Part shown: one piece after another, positions 7,530-15,163 of the stretch
Numbering within the stretch: the first letter of the stretch is position 1
Layout of the letters: every line of letters begins with the position of its first letter
Made by a program: the position numbers and the translations under genes
NCBI RefSeq assembly: GCF_021916785.1
Contig: NZ_JAKCFC010000011.1
Span: forward strand, 62,001-126,000
Source: Mycolicibacterium lacusdiani
GTDB taxonomy: Bacteria > Actinomycetota > Actinomycetes > Mycobacteriales > Mycobacteriaceae
Direction of reading: 5' to 3'
Length of the DNA: 64,000 nucleotides
Notes under the pieces: model-generated
Told to the model about the DNA's origin: nothing
Databases searched by the model: none
Seen by the model: the letters and a program-made list of their open reading frames with translations, nothing else

Positions 7530-9002
7530 GTGGATGTCTGCGACGTCATCGAAGCGCTTGACGAAGGTTGCAGCCTGACAGACGCGACGAGGTGGCTTGG
7601 CGTCGAATGTCTTCAGAACCGGGCAACTCTTCGACGCGATCTATACATCGACCTCTCCGACACCTGCACCCATCTGCTAGAGATTGCTACCACCGAAAGC
7701 ACGGTTATCTGGAATGCGAAGGGGGATTATGTAGAACCACCGAGCGAAGGCCTACGTGAGGCACTGATGAGGCTTTCAATGACACCCGAGCTGGCCGCCT
7801 TAACGGTACTGAGAGGAATCTGTCGGGGCGCAGCGCGCGACTATTTTGCTAGCGTATCGCGTATCGTCAGCTTCGAACGTGGTTCGATTGTCCCGCTACC
7901 TGAGCGCCGATTGGCTAAAATCGAGCCGAGTGCTCATACGGCAGTACCTCCGGAGCCGGGACTCCCCCCAAACCCGCTGCGAACTCATGCGGGGCTCTTA
8001 GGCGAATCCGGCTTCATCATTTGGGACACCGAGGACTGGATACTCGAACTCGACTTTACGTTTCGCGACCGCTTGGACATGGTGTGTGCGATTCCGATTA
8101 ACAGAGAGGGTGAGAGCAACGAAAAATCGGGTCAGGTATTTGACCTTCCCAAAATGGCAACAGTTCATCCCGTAGGCTCCGATGATATGGCACCGCCGGA
8201 TGAATCGACGGCGCCAACATTCTTTGGGGTGCACCCAACCGTTTCGCAATCATGCGACGCCCAGGCCGTGCACCGACGTGTTTTCGAGTCGCTAACCAGG
8301 GTCCCGAAGGATGTCCCTATTGCCGTTCTTCCGGAATTTTGCCTACTCAGCCCAGATGGGCTCGACGCGCTTGTGGAAGTCGATGGACGGGAAATTCCGG
8401 CGGTTGTCGTGGCTGGCAGCGCCCATACGGGCGCGGCAGACAGGCAAAAGCGAGCGAACACATCGCATGTATTTTTGGACCGGTACCGTATTATGAGCAC
8501 TTCAAAACACGAACCATTCGTTTTAAGTTTGAAGATTCCCGGCGGCGACAAGATCGACTTCCGTGAAGACATAAGCCCGCAGGACCCGCGAGTAATTCGG
8601 GTCGCCGCAGGAACAGCGACGCGACTAACGATTGCCATCTGCTCCGACCTGAACTCCATCGAACTGGTAGGCGCAATGACGAAGGCGGGTGTCAACATCT
8701 TGCTCTCGCCTTCTTGGTCCCCGAAAATTGGTGCCGCGGCAACTGGCTTGACGCAGCTCGCCGGTTACTGCCAGTGTGTGGGCCTCGTTGCAAATACGCC
8801 TGGTCACCTCATGGCTTTCGGCAAGCCTACCTTCTGGGCATGTACGGCGGTGCCACGTGATTCAAATCAAGCACACGTTCATTTCAACGGCGAATGGGAC
8901 CTCGACCAGAAGAAGTATCACGAAGCAGCATCACCAGTGGTGGGGATACTCAACCCTAACTTGATTAGTACCGATCCCGGCTATTGGACGTGGCTTTACT
9001 AG
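7530..9002 (+). CDS. Nitrilase-superfamily protein with a long novel N-terminal region
   Basis: This 490-residue protein has an unrecognised N-terminal part of about 230 residues and a C-terminal carbon-nitrogen hydrolase fold. The proposed catalytic triad is Glu269 (AVLPEFCLL), Lys326 (STSKHEPF) and Cys371 (IAICSDLNS), followed by GVNILLSPSWSP. The family hydrolyses or transfers amides through a cysteine thioester; the substrate here is unknown. GTG at 7530 is chosen because GGAGG lies 6 bases before it. Base composition is less GC-rich than in the flanks, which suggests transfer. It converges on a winged-helix/TPR gene and shares the four bases of the stops. Some antiphage reverse transcriptases carry nitrilase domains, but no reverse transcriptase lies nearby. 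Confidence 0.75.
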   Translation: MDVCDVIEALDEGCSLTDATRWLGVECLQNRATLRRDLYIDLSDTCTHLLEIATTESTVIWNAKGDYVEPPSEGLREALMRLSMTPELAALTVLRGICRGAARDYFASVSRIVSFERGSIVPLPERRLAKIEPSAHTAVPPEPGLPPNPLRTHAGLLGESGFIIWDTEDWILELDFTFRDRLDMVCAIPINREGESNEKSGQVFDLPKMATVHPVGSDDMAPPDESTAPTFFGVHPTVSQSCDAQAVHRRVFESLTRVPKDVPIAVLPEFCLLSPDGLDALVEVDGREIPAVVVAGSAHTGAADRQKRANTSHVFLDRYRIMSTSKHEPFVLSLKIPGGDKIDFREDISPQDPRVIRVAAGTATRLTIAICSDLNSIELVGAMTKAGVNILLSPSWSPKIGAAATGLTQLAGYCQCVGLVANTPGHLMAFGKPTFWACTAVPRDSNQAHVHFNGEWDLDQKKYHEAASPVVGILNPNLISTDPGYWTWLY

Positions 9003-10744
9003 ACCCTGATCAGAGCTGCTTTGAGACGCGGCTCGCCAGCCATTTCGTCCGCGGATTCCACACCCCGCTCGGTGGTATAGGTCCACTCTGCAATCCGCCG
9101 GACGTCCTCAATATGAGATTGGTCCGCCCAATTACTCATCAGACTTGGAATCCAAGGATCAATAGGCAGTAGTAAGCGTCCAGCCTTCGAACTTGCGACT
9201 TCAAACAAGCCCCGAATAGCTTCAGCGGGTTGGTCTACATCTTTTGCGAGTTTCCCCATGCCAACCCAGCACGCAGCGATCCCCGCTGGGCTCTGGAGAT
9301 CAACATATTGCTGCATTGATTCGTGGAATAACTCGACGCTCTCAGCGGATCTCGCGGCATCTCCGGCCGTACCAAGCTCTCGGGCGATAACTGCTCTGCG
9401 ACGAGTATTTAGCGCTAGGCCGGGGCGAGTAGAGGCCATGTGGGGGTGCGCACGCGCAGCAAGTTTCCAGGCTTGATCGAGATCGTCAGCCGCAAAGTTG
9501 ACGGCGCTCAATGCAGTAAGACTGAACCCGAGAGTTCGTGGCCGCTTCAATGCTTCTGCCAGTTCGACCGCTTCGTTCAATACTTCTGCAGAACGTTTGT
9601 AAGCACCTGTGCAACGTAGGGCATCCCCGAGTTGAAGCAACACGTCCGCTCGACAGGTCTCGGCTGAACAATCCGCTGCATAAAGTAACGCTCGCTCCAA
9701 GATGGCGATTGCATCAGCAAAGTTGCCGCGCAGTCTCTGGCAGAAGCCTTGGATTCGAGTCGCCTCGGCGCGGCCGTAGGTGTCGTCGTACACAGTGAAA
9801 ATTGACTCCGCGAGTTCAGCTTCGTCCAATGCGACACCGAACTCGGTCTGCTGTCGCCAGAGCGCTGCAATGGCGAGTCGTGCCCACCCTTCGCGGGGCG
9901 CCCAGTCGTGTGTTCCGTCCATATCGCGGCATCGGCGGAATATAGTTGCTGCAGCAGTCAGATGCTCAATCCGATCGCGTTCAGGCAGACTATCGCGGCA
10001 ACCGAGTTCGTAGTCTAGACAAGCGGTCGCCGGCGCTACCAAATCAGGTTCAACCGGCGTCTTGCCGGTGGCGATTCGACTCAGAGCTTCTAGGTGAGGA
10101 AGTATGTCGTTTACACCGTCGCCATGCTGACGCAATGTAGTTACTAGCTCACGCCGCGCTACTAACGCCAAATCATTGAACTCGGCCGCAGATGCTTGCT
10201 CCAACACCCGGCTGAGGCGATCAATCGCATAGGCCTGATCGTTGCCCCGCCGACGGGCGCGTACTGCGGCAGCGATGACAAGCCCGAGGTACTGCCGCTG
10301 TTCCTCGACTTCGGAGGGTGATGCAACCTCACCCCCGTTAAACACTTTTTCTACGCTCGCAAGTCGGTAGTTTCTGACTCGACCGTCATCAGGGTTCTGC
10401 TCGAACGTAACCAGTTGCGCCTGCAGCAGGTTGGCGAGTATGCGAGATACGACAGTGGTACTACGGTCCAGCGTGGCTGCGATTTGCGAGGGCGTGCTGT
10501 TGGGCTTCTTTTCGAGATAGCGAATGATCTGACTGCGCAATGACTCAGTCTGGGGCACTGGCGTTCGACGGACGGTATCGAGTCGACGCCGCCCGAGTTC
10601 GTCTTGAACAGCAACCCACTCGGCGCTGTCGACCTCGCCGGCACGTGCGAGTGCGGTCAAGCGCCGAGCAAGTTCATCCGACCCGATGTCACTTAAGGGT
10701 GAAGCTGCCTCGAGTCGGTCCATGTCAGCCCACACTGCCACCAA
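8999..10744 (-). CDS. Winged-helix DNA-binding protein with TPR-like repeats
   Basis: Up to 581 residues from a TTG start; ATG at 10723 would give 574. No strong ribosome-binding site distinguishes them. Residues 68-130 form a MarR-like winged helix (IAATLDRSTTVVSRILANLL, then a wing with DDGRVRNYRL). The remaining 430 residues are an alpha-helical array resembling tetratricopeptide repeats, with periodic A/L/Y-rich helix pairs, as in signal-sensing or scaffold proteins. No catalytic motif is visible. A perfect palindrome just upstream suggests autorepression. The lower GC content matches the convergent nitrilase-like gene, and the two probably arrived together. The function is unknown; a regulator of the neighbour is one possibility. 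Confidence 0.75.
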   Translation of the reverse strand: MVAVWADMDRLEAASPLSDIGSDELARRLTALARAGEVDSAEWVAVQDELGRRRLDTVRRTPVPQTESLRSQIIRYLEKKPNSTPSQIAATLDRSTTVVSRILANLLQAQLVTFEQNPDDGRVRNYRLASVEKVFNGGEVASPSEVEEQRQYLGLVIAAAVRARRRGNDQAYAIDRLSRVLEQASAAEFNDLALVARRELVTTLRQHGDGVNDILPHLEALSRIATGKTPVEPDLVAPATACLDYELGCRDSLPERDRIEHLTAAATIFRRCRDMDGTHDWAPREGWARLAIAALWRQQTEFGVALDEAELAESIFTVYDDTYGRAEATRIQGFCQRLRGNFADAIAILERALLYAADCSAETCRADVLLQLGDALRCTGAYKRSAEVLNEAVELAEALKRPRTLGFSLTALSAVNFAADDLDQAWKLAARAHPHMASTRPGLALNTRRRAVIARELGTAGDAARSAESVELFHESMQQYVDLQSPAGIAACWVGMGKLAKDVDQPAEAIRGLFEVASSKAGRLLLPIDPWIPSLMSNWADQSHIEDVRRIAEWTYTTERGVESADEMAGEPRLKAALIRV

Positions 10745-10752
10745 GTGCGGGG

Positions 10753-10767
10753 CATGTCAATGACATG
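10753..10767 (-). promoter_or_regulatory. Palindromic operator before the winged-helix/TPR gene
   Basis: CATGTCA-A-TGACATG is a perfect 7-bp inverted repeat around one base. It overlaps a possible -10 element (TATACA on the minus strand, 10766-10771) and lies 8 bases before the TTG start. This is a typical position for an autorepressor site. Confidence 0.55.
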
Positions 10768-11019
10768 TATATCACATATTCAGGGAGCCGTGGAGCCGAT
10801 AGTCAGTGTCGTATGGCCAGCATCCGCGCTGCTCAGTTGCTGCGGAGGTTAGGCGAGGCGCGACAGCTCGATTGCGCCGAGCAGCGAGGAATAGCTCGTT
10901 GCCGATATTGAGTTCCTTAGAACCGGTCGAGGCGCCTCTCAAGGGCCCGCCGGCCGGGGTGAGGACGCGGGCACCCCTTGAGCTTGCGTGTCTTCACCAT
11001 TCGGACACCTCAACGCGCA
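10768..11019. other. Intergenic right edge of the accessory region
   Basis: Together with the flanking promoters this leaves about 360 bases without a gene between the winged-helix/TPR gene and the P450 gene. It holds the TPR gene promoter, a hairpin at 10938-10982 and, at the end, the P450 promoter. A 32-codon frame at 10814 has no ribosome-binding site and is not called. Base composition returns to high GC near 10930, which may mark the junction of acquired and resident DNA. Confidence 0.5.
10938..10982. terminator. Hairpin between the accessory region and the P450 gene
   Basis: CTCAAGGGCCCG (10938-10949) can pair with CGGGCACCCCTTGAG (10968-10982) with a two- to three-base bulge and an 18-base GC-rich loop. 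No U-tract follows. It may be a transcription barrier or a leftover boundary structure. Confidence 0.35.
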
Positions 11020-11057
11020 TTGACTGACGGATCAGTCGTATGTGACGATATCGTCAG
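11020..11057 (+). promoter_or_regulatory. P450 promoter with TetR operator
   Basis: TTGACT at 11020-11025 serves as a -35, with a weak -10 (GACGAT, 18-base spacing) embedded in the perfect palindrome TGACGATATCGTCA at 11043-11056. The surrounding 23 bases (11035-11057) recur with one change at 13047-13069 before the dioxygenase operon, at the same distance from TTGACT. One TetR protein probably binds both sites. Confidence 0.75.
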
Positions 11058-11104
11058 TCACTGCGCCGAAGGGTGGCGCCCGGACGAGCCGATCGGAGTC
11101 AGCG

Positions 11105-12295
11105 ATGCGCCGCGCTGCGCCCTCAGTACCGACCTATCGCAGTGACGTCTACGCGGATGCGGCCTTGCGAGAACCACATCCGCACTATCAGCGCCTGCGC
11201 GAGTTGGGCTCCGTGGTCTGGCTGCCACGACAGCGGGTCTTTGCCCTGCCCCGATACGCCGAGTGCAAGGCCGTCCTGCGTGACGACGGCACGTTCGAGT
11301 CGGGGCACGGCGTGGCGCTCAACCCGGTGACGAACCGTCTCTCGCGCGGCACGACGCTCAACAGCGACGGCGCCGAGCACGACCGTCGCCGCAAGCTGGT
11401 GGCCCACCGTCTGCTCCCGCGGGCCCTGCGCTCCATCAGTGACACCGTCGACGAACTGGCCGCCGACGTCGTCGACCGAGCGCTCGCCCGCCGCGACGTC
11501 GACGGCGTCGACGACCTGGCCTCGGCGCTTCCGCACGCGGTCGTGCCGGACATGGTGGGCTGGCCACGCGACCAACGTCAACACCTACTGCGCTGGGGCG
11601 CTGCGACATTCGACGTACTCGGACCACTCAACGTTCGAGCGATCCGCGCCGTCCCCGCCAGCCTGCACATGCTCCGCTTCACCCGGAAGGTGCTTCGCGA
11701 CGACGACGTCATCGACGGCAGCATGGCCGACGAGCTGATCGCAGCCGTGGACGAGGGCACCTTGTCGCGGGCCGAATGCGCCCGCTTGATGATCGACTAC
11801 ATCGCCCCGTCGCTCGACACGACGATCAGCGCGATATCGAGTGCGCTGCACCTGTTCGCCACGCATCCCGAGCAGTGGCAGCTGCTCCGGGACGACCCCG
11901 CGCTCATCCCCAACGCGATCAACGAGGTCGTCCGGTACGAGTCCCCGCTGCGCGCCTTCGGCCGCCGGGCGCGGTGCGCGAGCGAGGTCGGTGGTGTCGA
12001 GATCCCCGCCGGTGCCCGCGTGCTCGTGATGTACGCATCGGCGAACCGCGATGCGAGCGAATGGGATTCACCGGACGTGTTCGACATACGGCGGGACGCC
12101 GGACGTCAGCTCGGCTTCGGCAACGGCGCGCACGCCTGCGCTGGGCAGGGCCTCGCGCGGCTCGAGACCACCGCGATGCTGCGCGCCCTGCTCGATCGCG
12201 TGGAGCGGATCGAGACGACGGGACCGCCGGAGTGGGCGCTCAACAACATCATTCGCCGTCACGCCCGTCTGCCGCTACGGCTCGTCGCGGCCTGA
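11105..12295 (+). CDS. Cytochrome P450
   Basis: This 396-residue soluble bacterial P450 carries the haem-thiolate loop FGNGAHACAGQ with Cys345, the ExxR pair Glu274/Arg277, and an I-helix ending in SLDTT (residues 236-240), where the usual glycine is serine. It is expected to hydroxylate a hydrophobic or aromatic substrate with ferredoxin as partner; no ferredoxin gene is adjacent. ATG at 11105 is chosen over the GTG at 11042 because the GTG lies inside the operator palindrome, GGAG precedes the ATG, and the length is then normal. The operator is shared with the ring-cleavage operon downstream, so it probably carries out an early step of that pathway. Confidence 0.92.
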   Translation: MRRAAPSVPTYRSDVYADAALREPHPHYQRLRELGSVVWLPRQRVFALPRYAECKAVLRDDGTFESGHGVALNPVTNRLSRGTTLNSDGAEHDRRRKLVAHRLLPRALRSISDTVDELAADVVDRALARRDVDGVDDLASALPHAVVPDMVGWPRDQRQHLLRWGAATFDVLGPLNVRAIRAVPASLHMLRFTRKVLRDDDVIDGSMADELIAAVDEGTLSRAECARLMIDYIAPSLDTTISAISSALHLFATHPEQWQLLRDDPALIPNAINEVVRYESPLRAFGRRARCASEVGGVEIPAGARVLVMYASANRDASEWDSPDVFDIRRDAGRQLGFGNGAHACAGQGLARLETTAMLRALLDRVERIETTGPPEWALNNIIRRHARLPLRLVAA

Positions 12296-12312
12296 CGCAA
12301 ACGGGAAACGGT

Positions 12313-12975
12313 TCAGGCCGCAGAATCCGGGTGGATCAATGCGTCGAGGTCGGGCAGCGGGCGTTGGCAGATCTCGCGCGCTTCCTCGGGTGGGACGCCC
12401 AGCAGCCGCAGCAAATCCTCGGTCGTCTTGTCGGCGGTGGCCGCGTCGTCCCGGTCCGGTTGGTCGCGGATGAGGGCGCCCATCCCCATGAGGGCGCCTG
12501 CCGCGATCGCCAGCGCGAGTTCGGGATCGTCGGCGGTGAACCGGCCGGCCTTGGTGGCGGCTTCGATGTCCCGGAGCGCCCGAGGTGCCAGCCCCCGCTC
12601 GGACGCCATCAGCGACAGGCCGTTGGCCAACAGGATCTGGGCCTCCTGGGGGCGCCGACGGAACAGCCGACCGGTCAAGCGGAAGCTGCACGCGAACGTC
12701 TCGGCGGGATCGTCGATCGCCGCGGTGAGTTCCTCGAGCAGAGCCCCGTGGGCGTCGAGGGCCTCGGCGACGGCGGCTTCGAACAGCCGCTCCTTGCTCT
12801 CGAAGTGGTTGTAGAACGAGCCCATGCCAACGTCCGCAGCCTGGGTGATCTCGAGGACGGGGACGTTGACCTTGCCCTCGGCGATGAAGGTCTGCGCCGC
12901 CGCGATCAGGGCCGCGCGGGTGCGCTGCTTGCGTCGCTCGAGGCGGTTGACGGGCGCGGATGACTCCTGGGGCAT
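12313..12975 (-). CDS. TetR-family repressor of the P450/ring-cleavage regulon
   Basis: The 220-residue protein has a TetR helix-turn-helix at about residues 40-65 (ITQAADVGMGSFYNHF) and a helical ligand domain. It lies between the P450 gene, on which it converges, and the divergent dioxygenase operon. Copies of TGACGAtwTCGTCA precede both target units, and a one-mismatch copy precedes its own start, so autoregulation and repression of both units are inferred. The inducer is probably an aromatic substrate or intermediate. Confidence 0.9.
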   Translation of the reverse strand: MPQESSAPVNRLERRKQRTRAALIAAAQTFIAEGKVNVPVLEITQAADVGMGSFYNHFESKERLFEAAVAEALDAHGALLEELTAAIDDPAETFACSFRLTGRLFRRRPQEAQILLANGLSLMASERGLAPRALRDIEAATKAGRFTADDPELALAIAAGALMGMGALIRDQPDRDDAATADKTTEDLLRLLGVPPEEAREICQRPLPDLDALIHPDSAA

Positions 12976-13010
12976 GTGGGTCCTCTCGGTTCGTACGCTC
13001 AGATCATAAC

Positions 13011-13069
13011 TGAGGATTTCGTCAGATTCCCTTGACTGAGAGCAGCGTCGTATGTGACGATTTCGTCAG
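13011..13069. promoter_or_regulatory. Divergent promoter with two TetR operators
   Basis: TGAGGATTTCGTCA (13011-13024) lies 36 bases before the TetR start. TGACGATTTCGTCA (13055-13068) lies 14 bases before the dioxygenase ATG. TTGACT at 13032-13037 is the -35 for the dioxygenase operon, in the same geometry as at the P450 promoter. AGGAGG at 13068-13073 is the ribosome-binding site and overlaps the operator edge. Confidence 0.75.
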
Positions 13070-13082
13070 GAGGTGGCGAGCG

Positions 13083-14228
13083 ATGACTGACACGCATGGG
13101 ATCCACACCAGGGACACCCACACCGGTCTGCACAGCGAGCAGGGCGCGCACCGGGGCGAACACCCGGGCCGGTCCCGCAATCCGGTGATCAAGGTCCGCG
13201 ACATCGCCTGGCTGGAGTTCGAGAAGCCCGACCTGATGCGGACCGAGGCGTTCGCGCGGGCGTTCGGCTTCCACACCGTGCTGAGCAGCCCGACCGAGCT
13301 ACAGCTTCGCGGCACCGAACCCGGCGCGCCCTGCGTCATCGTCCGACGCGGCGCCCGGTCGCGCTTTGCGGGCGTCGCCTTCGCCGCCGACGACGAGATC
13401 GACGTGCTGCGCCTGGCCGACGCACTGAGCGCCCCCACGCGTGCACTGCCCGAGAGCATCGGTGGCCTGTCGGTCGACCTCGTCGACCCCAGTGGCGTCC
13501 CGGTGCGCGTCGTCGCGGGCACGCACGCGCTGCCACCCCTGCCTGCCCAGGAGCCCTTGCTCCTGAACACCGGCCGCGACGTCCGGCGCGTCAACGCCAC
13601 CCAGCGGCCGCGCCGGGTCCCGGCACGCGTCCAACGCCTGGGCCACGTCGTCCTGCAGTCGACCAAGTACCGCCAGACCCTGAACTGGTACCTCGACAAC
13701 CTCGGCATGATCGTCAGCGACTTCCTCTTCTTCCCCGGTCAACGCGACCGCGGGCCCACGATGAGCTTCGTCCGCTGCGACAGGGGTGCCACGCCCGCCG
13801 ATCACCACACCCTGGCGCTGGCGCTCGGACCCGCCAACCGCTACGTGCACTCGGCCTATCAGGTCGCCGACCTCGACGCGCTGGCCGCGGGCGGGGAGTA
13901 CCTCGCCGAGCGCGGCTACACCCGATCGTGGGGCATCGGCCGCCACATTCAGGGCAGTCAATTGTTCGACTACTGGCGCGATCCCGACGGATTCCTGGTC
14001 GAGCACTTCGCCGATGGCGACGCGTTCGACGCCGACGTGGCGCCGGGCTGGGCACCGTTCACCGCGACTGGGCTCTCGCAGTGGGGGCCGCCCGTCTCCA
14101 AGGACTTCCTGGGGACCGACCCCAGATCCGCACGCCACGAGCTGGTTTCGATGCTCAGTGCGCTGCGCGACGACAACGAGTTCACCGCCCGCCGCCTCGT
14201 CGGCCTGTTGAAAGTAGCCACCTCGTGA
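13083..14228 (+). CDS. Type I extradiol ring-cleavage dioxygenase (VOC superfamily)
   Basis: The 381-residue protein is a two-domain vicinal-oxygen-chelate enzyme. The C-terminal domain shows the iron ligands of extradiol dioxygenases: His188 (RLGHVV), His256 (YVHSAYQ) and Glu307 (FLVEHFAD). His241 in DHHTLAL lies 15 residues before His256, as the catalytic acid/base His does in 2,3-dihydroxybiphenyl dioxygenase. It should cleave a catecholic ring next to the hydroxyls with O2. The N-terminus is unusually His-rich for about 30 residues. It is the first gene of an operon with a fumarylacetoacetase-like hydrolase and a flavin hydroxylase; the exact substrate is unknown. Confidence 0.9.
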   Translation: MTDTHGIHTRDTHTGLHSEQGAHRGEHPGRSRNPVIKVRDIAWLEFEKPDLMRTEAFARAFGFHTVLSSPTELQLRGTEPGAPCVIVRRGARSRFAGVAFAADDEIDVLRLADALSAPTRALPESIGGLSVDLVDPSGVPVRVVAGTHALPPLPAQEPLLLNTGRDVRRVNATQRPRRVPARVQRLGHVVLQSTKYRQTLNWYLDNLGMIVSDFLFFPGQRDRGPTMSFVRCDRGATPADHHTLALALGPANRYVHSAYQVADLDALAAGGEYLAERGYTRSWGIGRHIQGSQLFDYWRDPDGFLVEHFADGDAFDADVAPGWAPFTATGLSQWGPPVSKDFLGTDPRSARHELVSMLSALRDDNEFTARRLVGLLKVATS

Positions 14229-15163
14229 CGATCACCGTCCTCCGTACCGCCGACGCCTGGTGGGTCCGCACGGCCGCAGGCGCCGCCCGCGTCGACACCA
14301 CCGCCGCCACCACCGCGGAACTGCTGGCCGATCGCGCCGCCGTCACCGCCGCCGCCGCGAGCGCCGACACCGTGGACGTCGCCACCCTGGCGCTGCTGTC
14401 CCCGGTCACCAAGCCGTGCCGCGTCATCGCGCAGATGACCAACTTCGAGTCCCACGTCCGGGACGCAGGCATGGACCCGAAGACGGTGCCGCTGACCTTC
14501 TTTCGCAAGTCCTCGGCGTCGATCAGCGGTCCGGTCGACGACGTCGTCAAGCCCGCGCACGTCCGGCTGCTCGACTACGAGGTCGAGATCGGGCTGGTGA
14601 TCGGCCGGGAGGTTCCCGTCGGCACGTCGATCACCGAGGCCACCCTGTCCGAGATCGTGGCCGGACTCGTCATCACCAACGACGTGTCGGCCCGCGACAT
14701 CCAACTGCCCCAAACGCAGTTCTACGAGGCGAAGTCGTACCCGACCTTCACGCCCGTGGGTCCCGCGCTGGTGCTGCTCGACGCCGGGGAACTCGCGCGC
14801 TTCGCGGACCTGCGGCTGCGACTCTCGGTCAACGGCGAGGAGCGCCAGAACGCACTCGTCGAGGGCGACATGCTCTACCGGCCGCTGCAGGCATTGCAAT
14901 CGCTGATCCGGTTCCAGGACCTCAGCGCCGGCGACCTCATCCTCACCGGAACCCCAGTCGGCACCGCGCTCAGCGCCCCGCCCAAGCCCATCGAAATCAT
15001 CGGTTCGCTGCTACCGCCCGCGGTCAAGTGGAAGGTGTTCTTCAAGCGCCAGGCCGCCAACCCGAAGTACCTGCAGAACGGCGACGTGATCGAAGCCCGC
15101 GTGGCCACCGACGACGGCTCGATCGATCTGGGGGTGCAACGCACCCCCGTCGCCTTCGCGTGA
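14225..15163 (+). CDS. Fumarylacetoacetate hydrolase-family protein
   Basis: The 312-residue product has an N-terminal SH3-like part and an FAH catalytic domain with DYEVEIGLVIG (metal-binding glutamates), ITNDVSARDIQ, KSYPTFTPVGP and LILTGTPVG. Members hydrolyse C-C bonds in ring-fission products or act as hydratases/decarboxylases. The GTG start overlaps the dioxygenase stop (GTGA), and the gene's own stop overlaps the next start in the same way. It probably processes the dioxygenase product. In most meta-cleavage pathways this step is done by an alpha/beta hydrolase, so use of an FAH enzyme is notable. Confidence 0.9.
   Translation: MTITVLRTADAWWVRTAAGAARVDTTAATTAELLADRAAVTAAAASADTVDVATLALLSPVTKPCRVIAQMTNFESHVRDAGMDPKTVPLTFFRKSSASISGPVDDVVKPAHVRLLDYEVEIGLVIGREVPVGTSITEATLSEIVAGLVITNDVSARDIQLPQTQFYEAKSYPTFTPVGPALVLLDAGELARFADLRLRLSVNGEERQNALVEGDMLYRPLQALQSLIRFQDLSAGDLILTGTPVGTALSAPPKPIEIIGSLLPPAVKWKVFFKRQAANPKYLQNGDVIEARVATDDGSIDLGVQRTPVAFA

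Noticed and set aside
7530..10744. Calling the nitrilase gene part of a known reverse-transcriptase defence system
   Set aside because: No reverse transcriptase or RT motif is present nearby, so only a loose analogy can be made.
10814..10912. A 32-codon frame starting MASIRAAQLLRRLGEARQLD
   Set aside because: It has no ribosome-binding site, no recognisable family and lies in the promoter region of the TPR gene.
6794..11104. Integrase, transposase or att-type direct repeats bounding the accessory stretch
   Set aside because: I compared the edges by eye and saw no convincing repeat and no mobility gene; a whole-genome comparison would be needed to define the borders.
14260..15159. A longer flavin hydroxylase starting 300 codons earlier
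   Set aside because: The added part is an Arg/His-rich misreading of the FAH gene; the GTG at 15160 overlaps the FAH stop and precedes the Rossmann motif directly.
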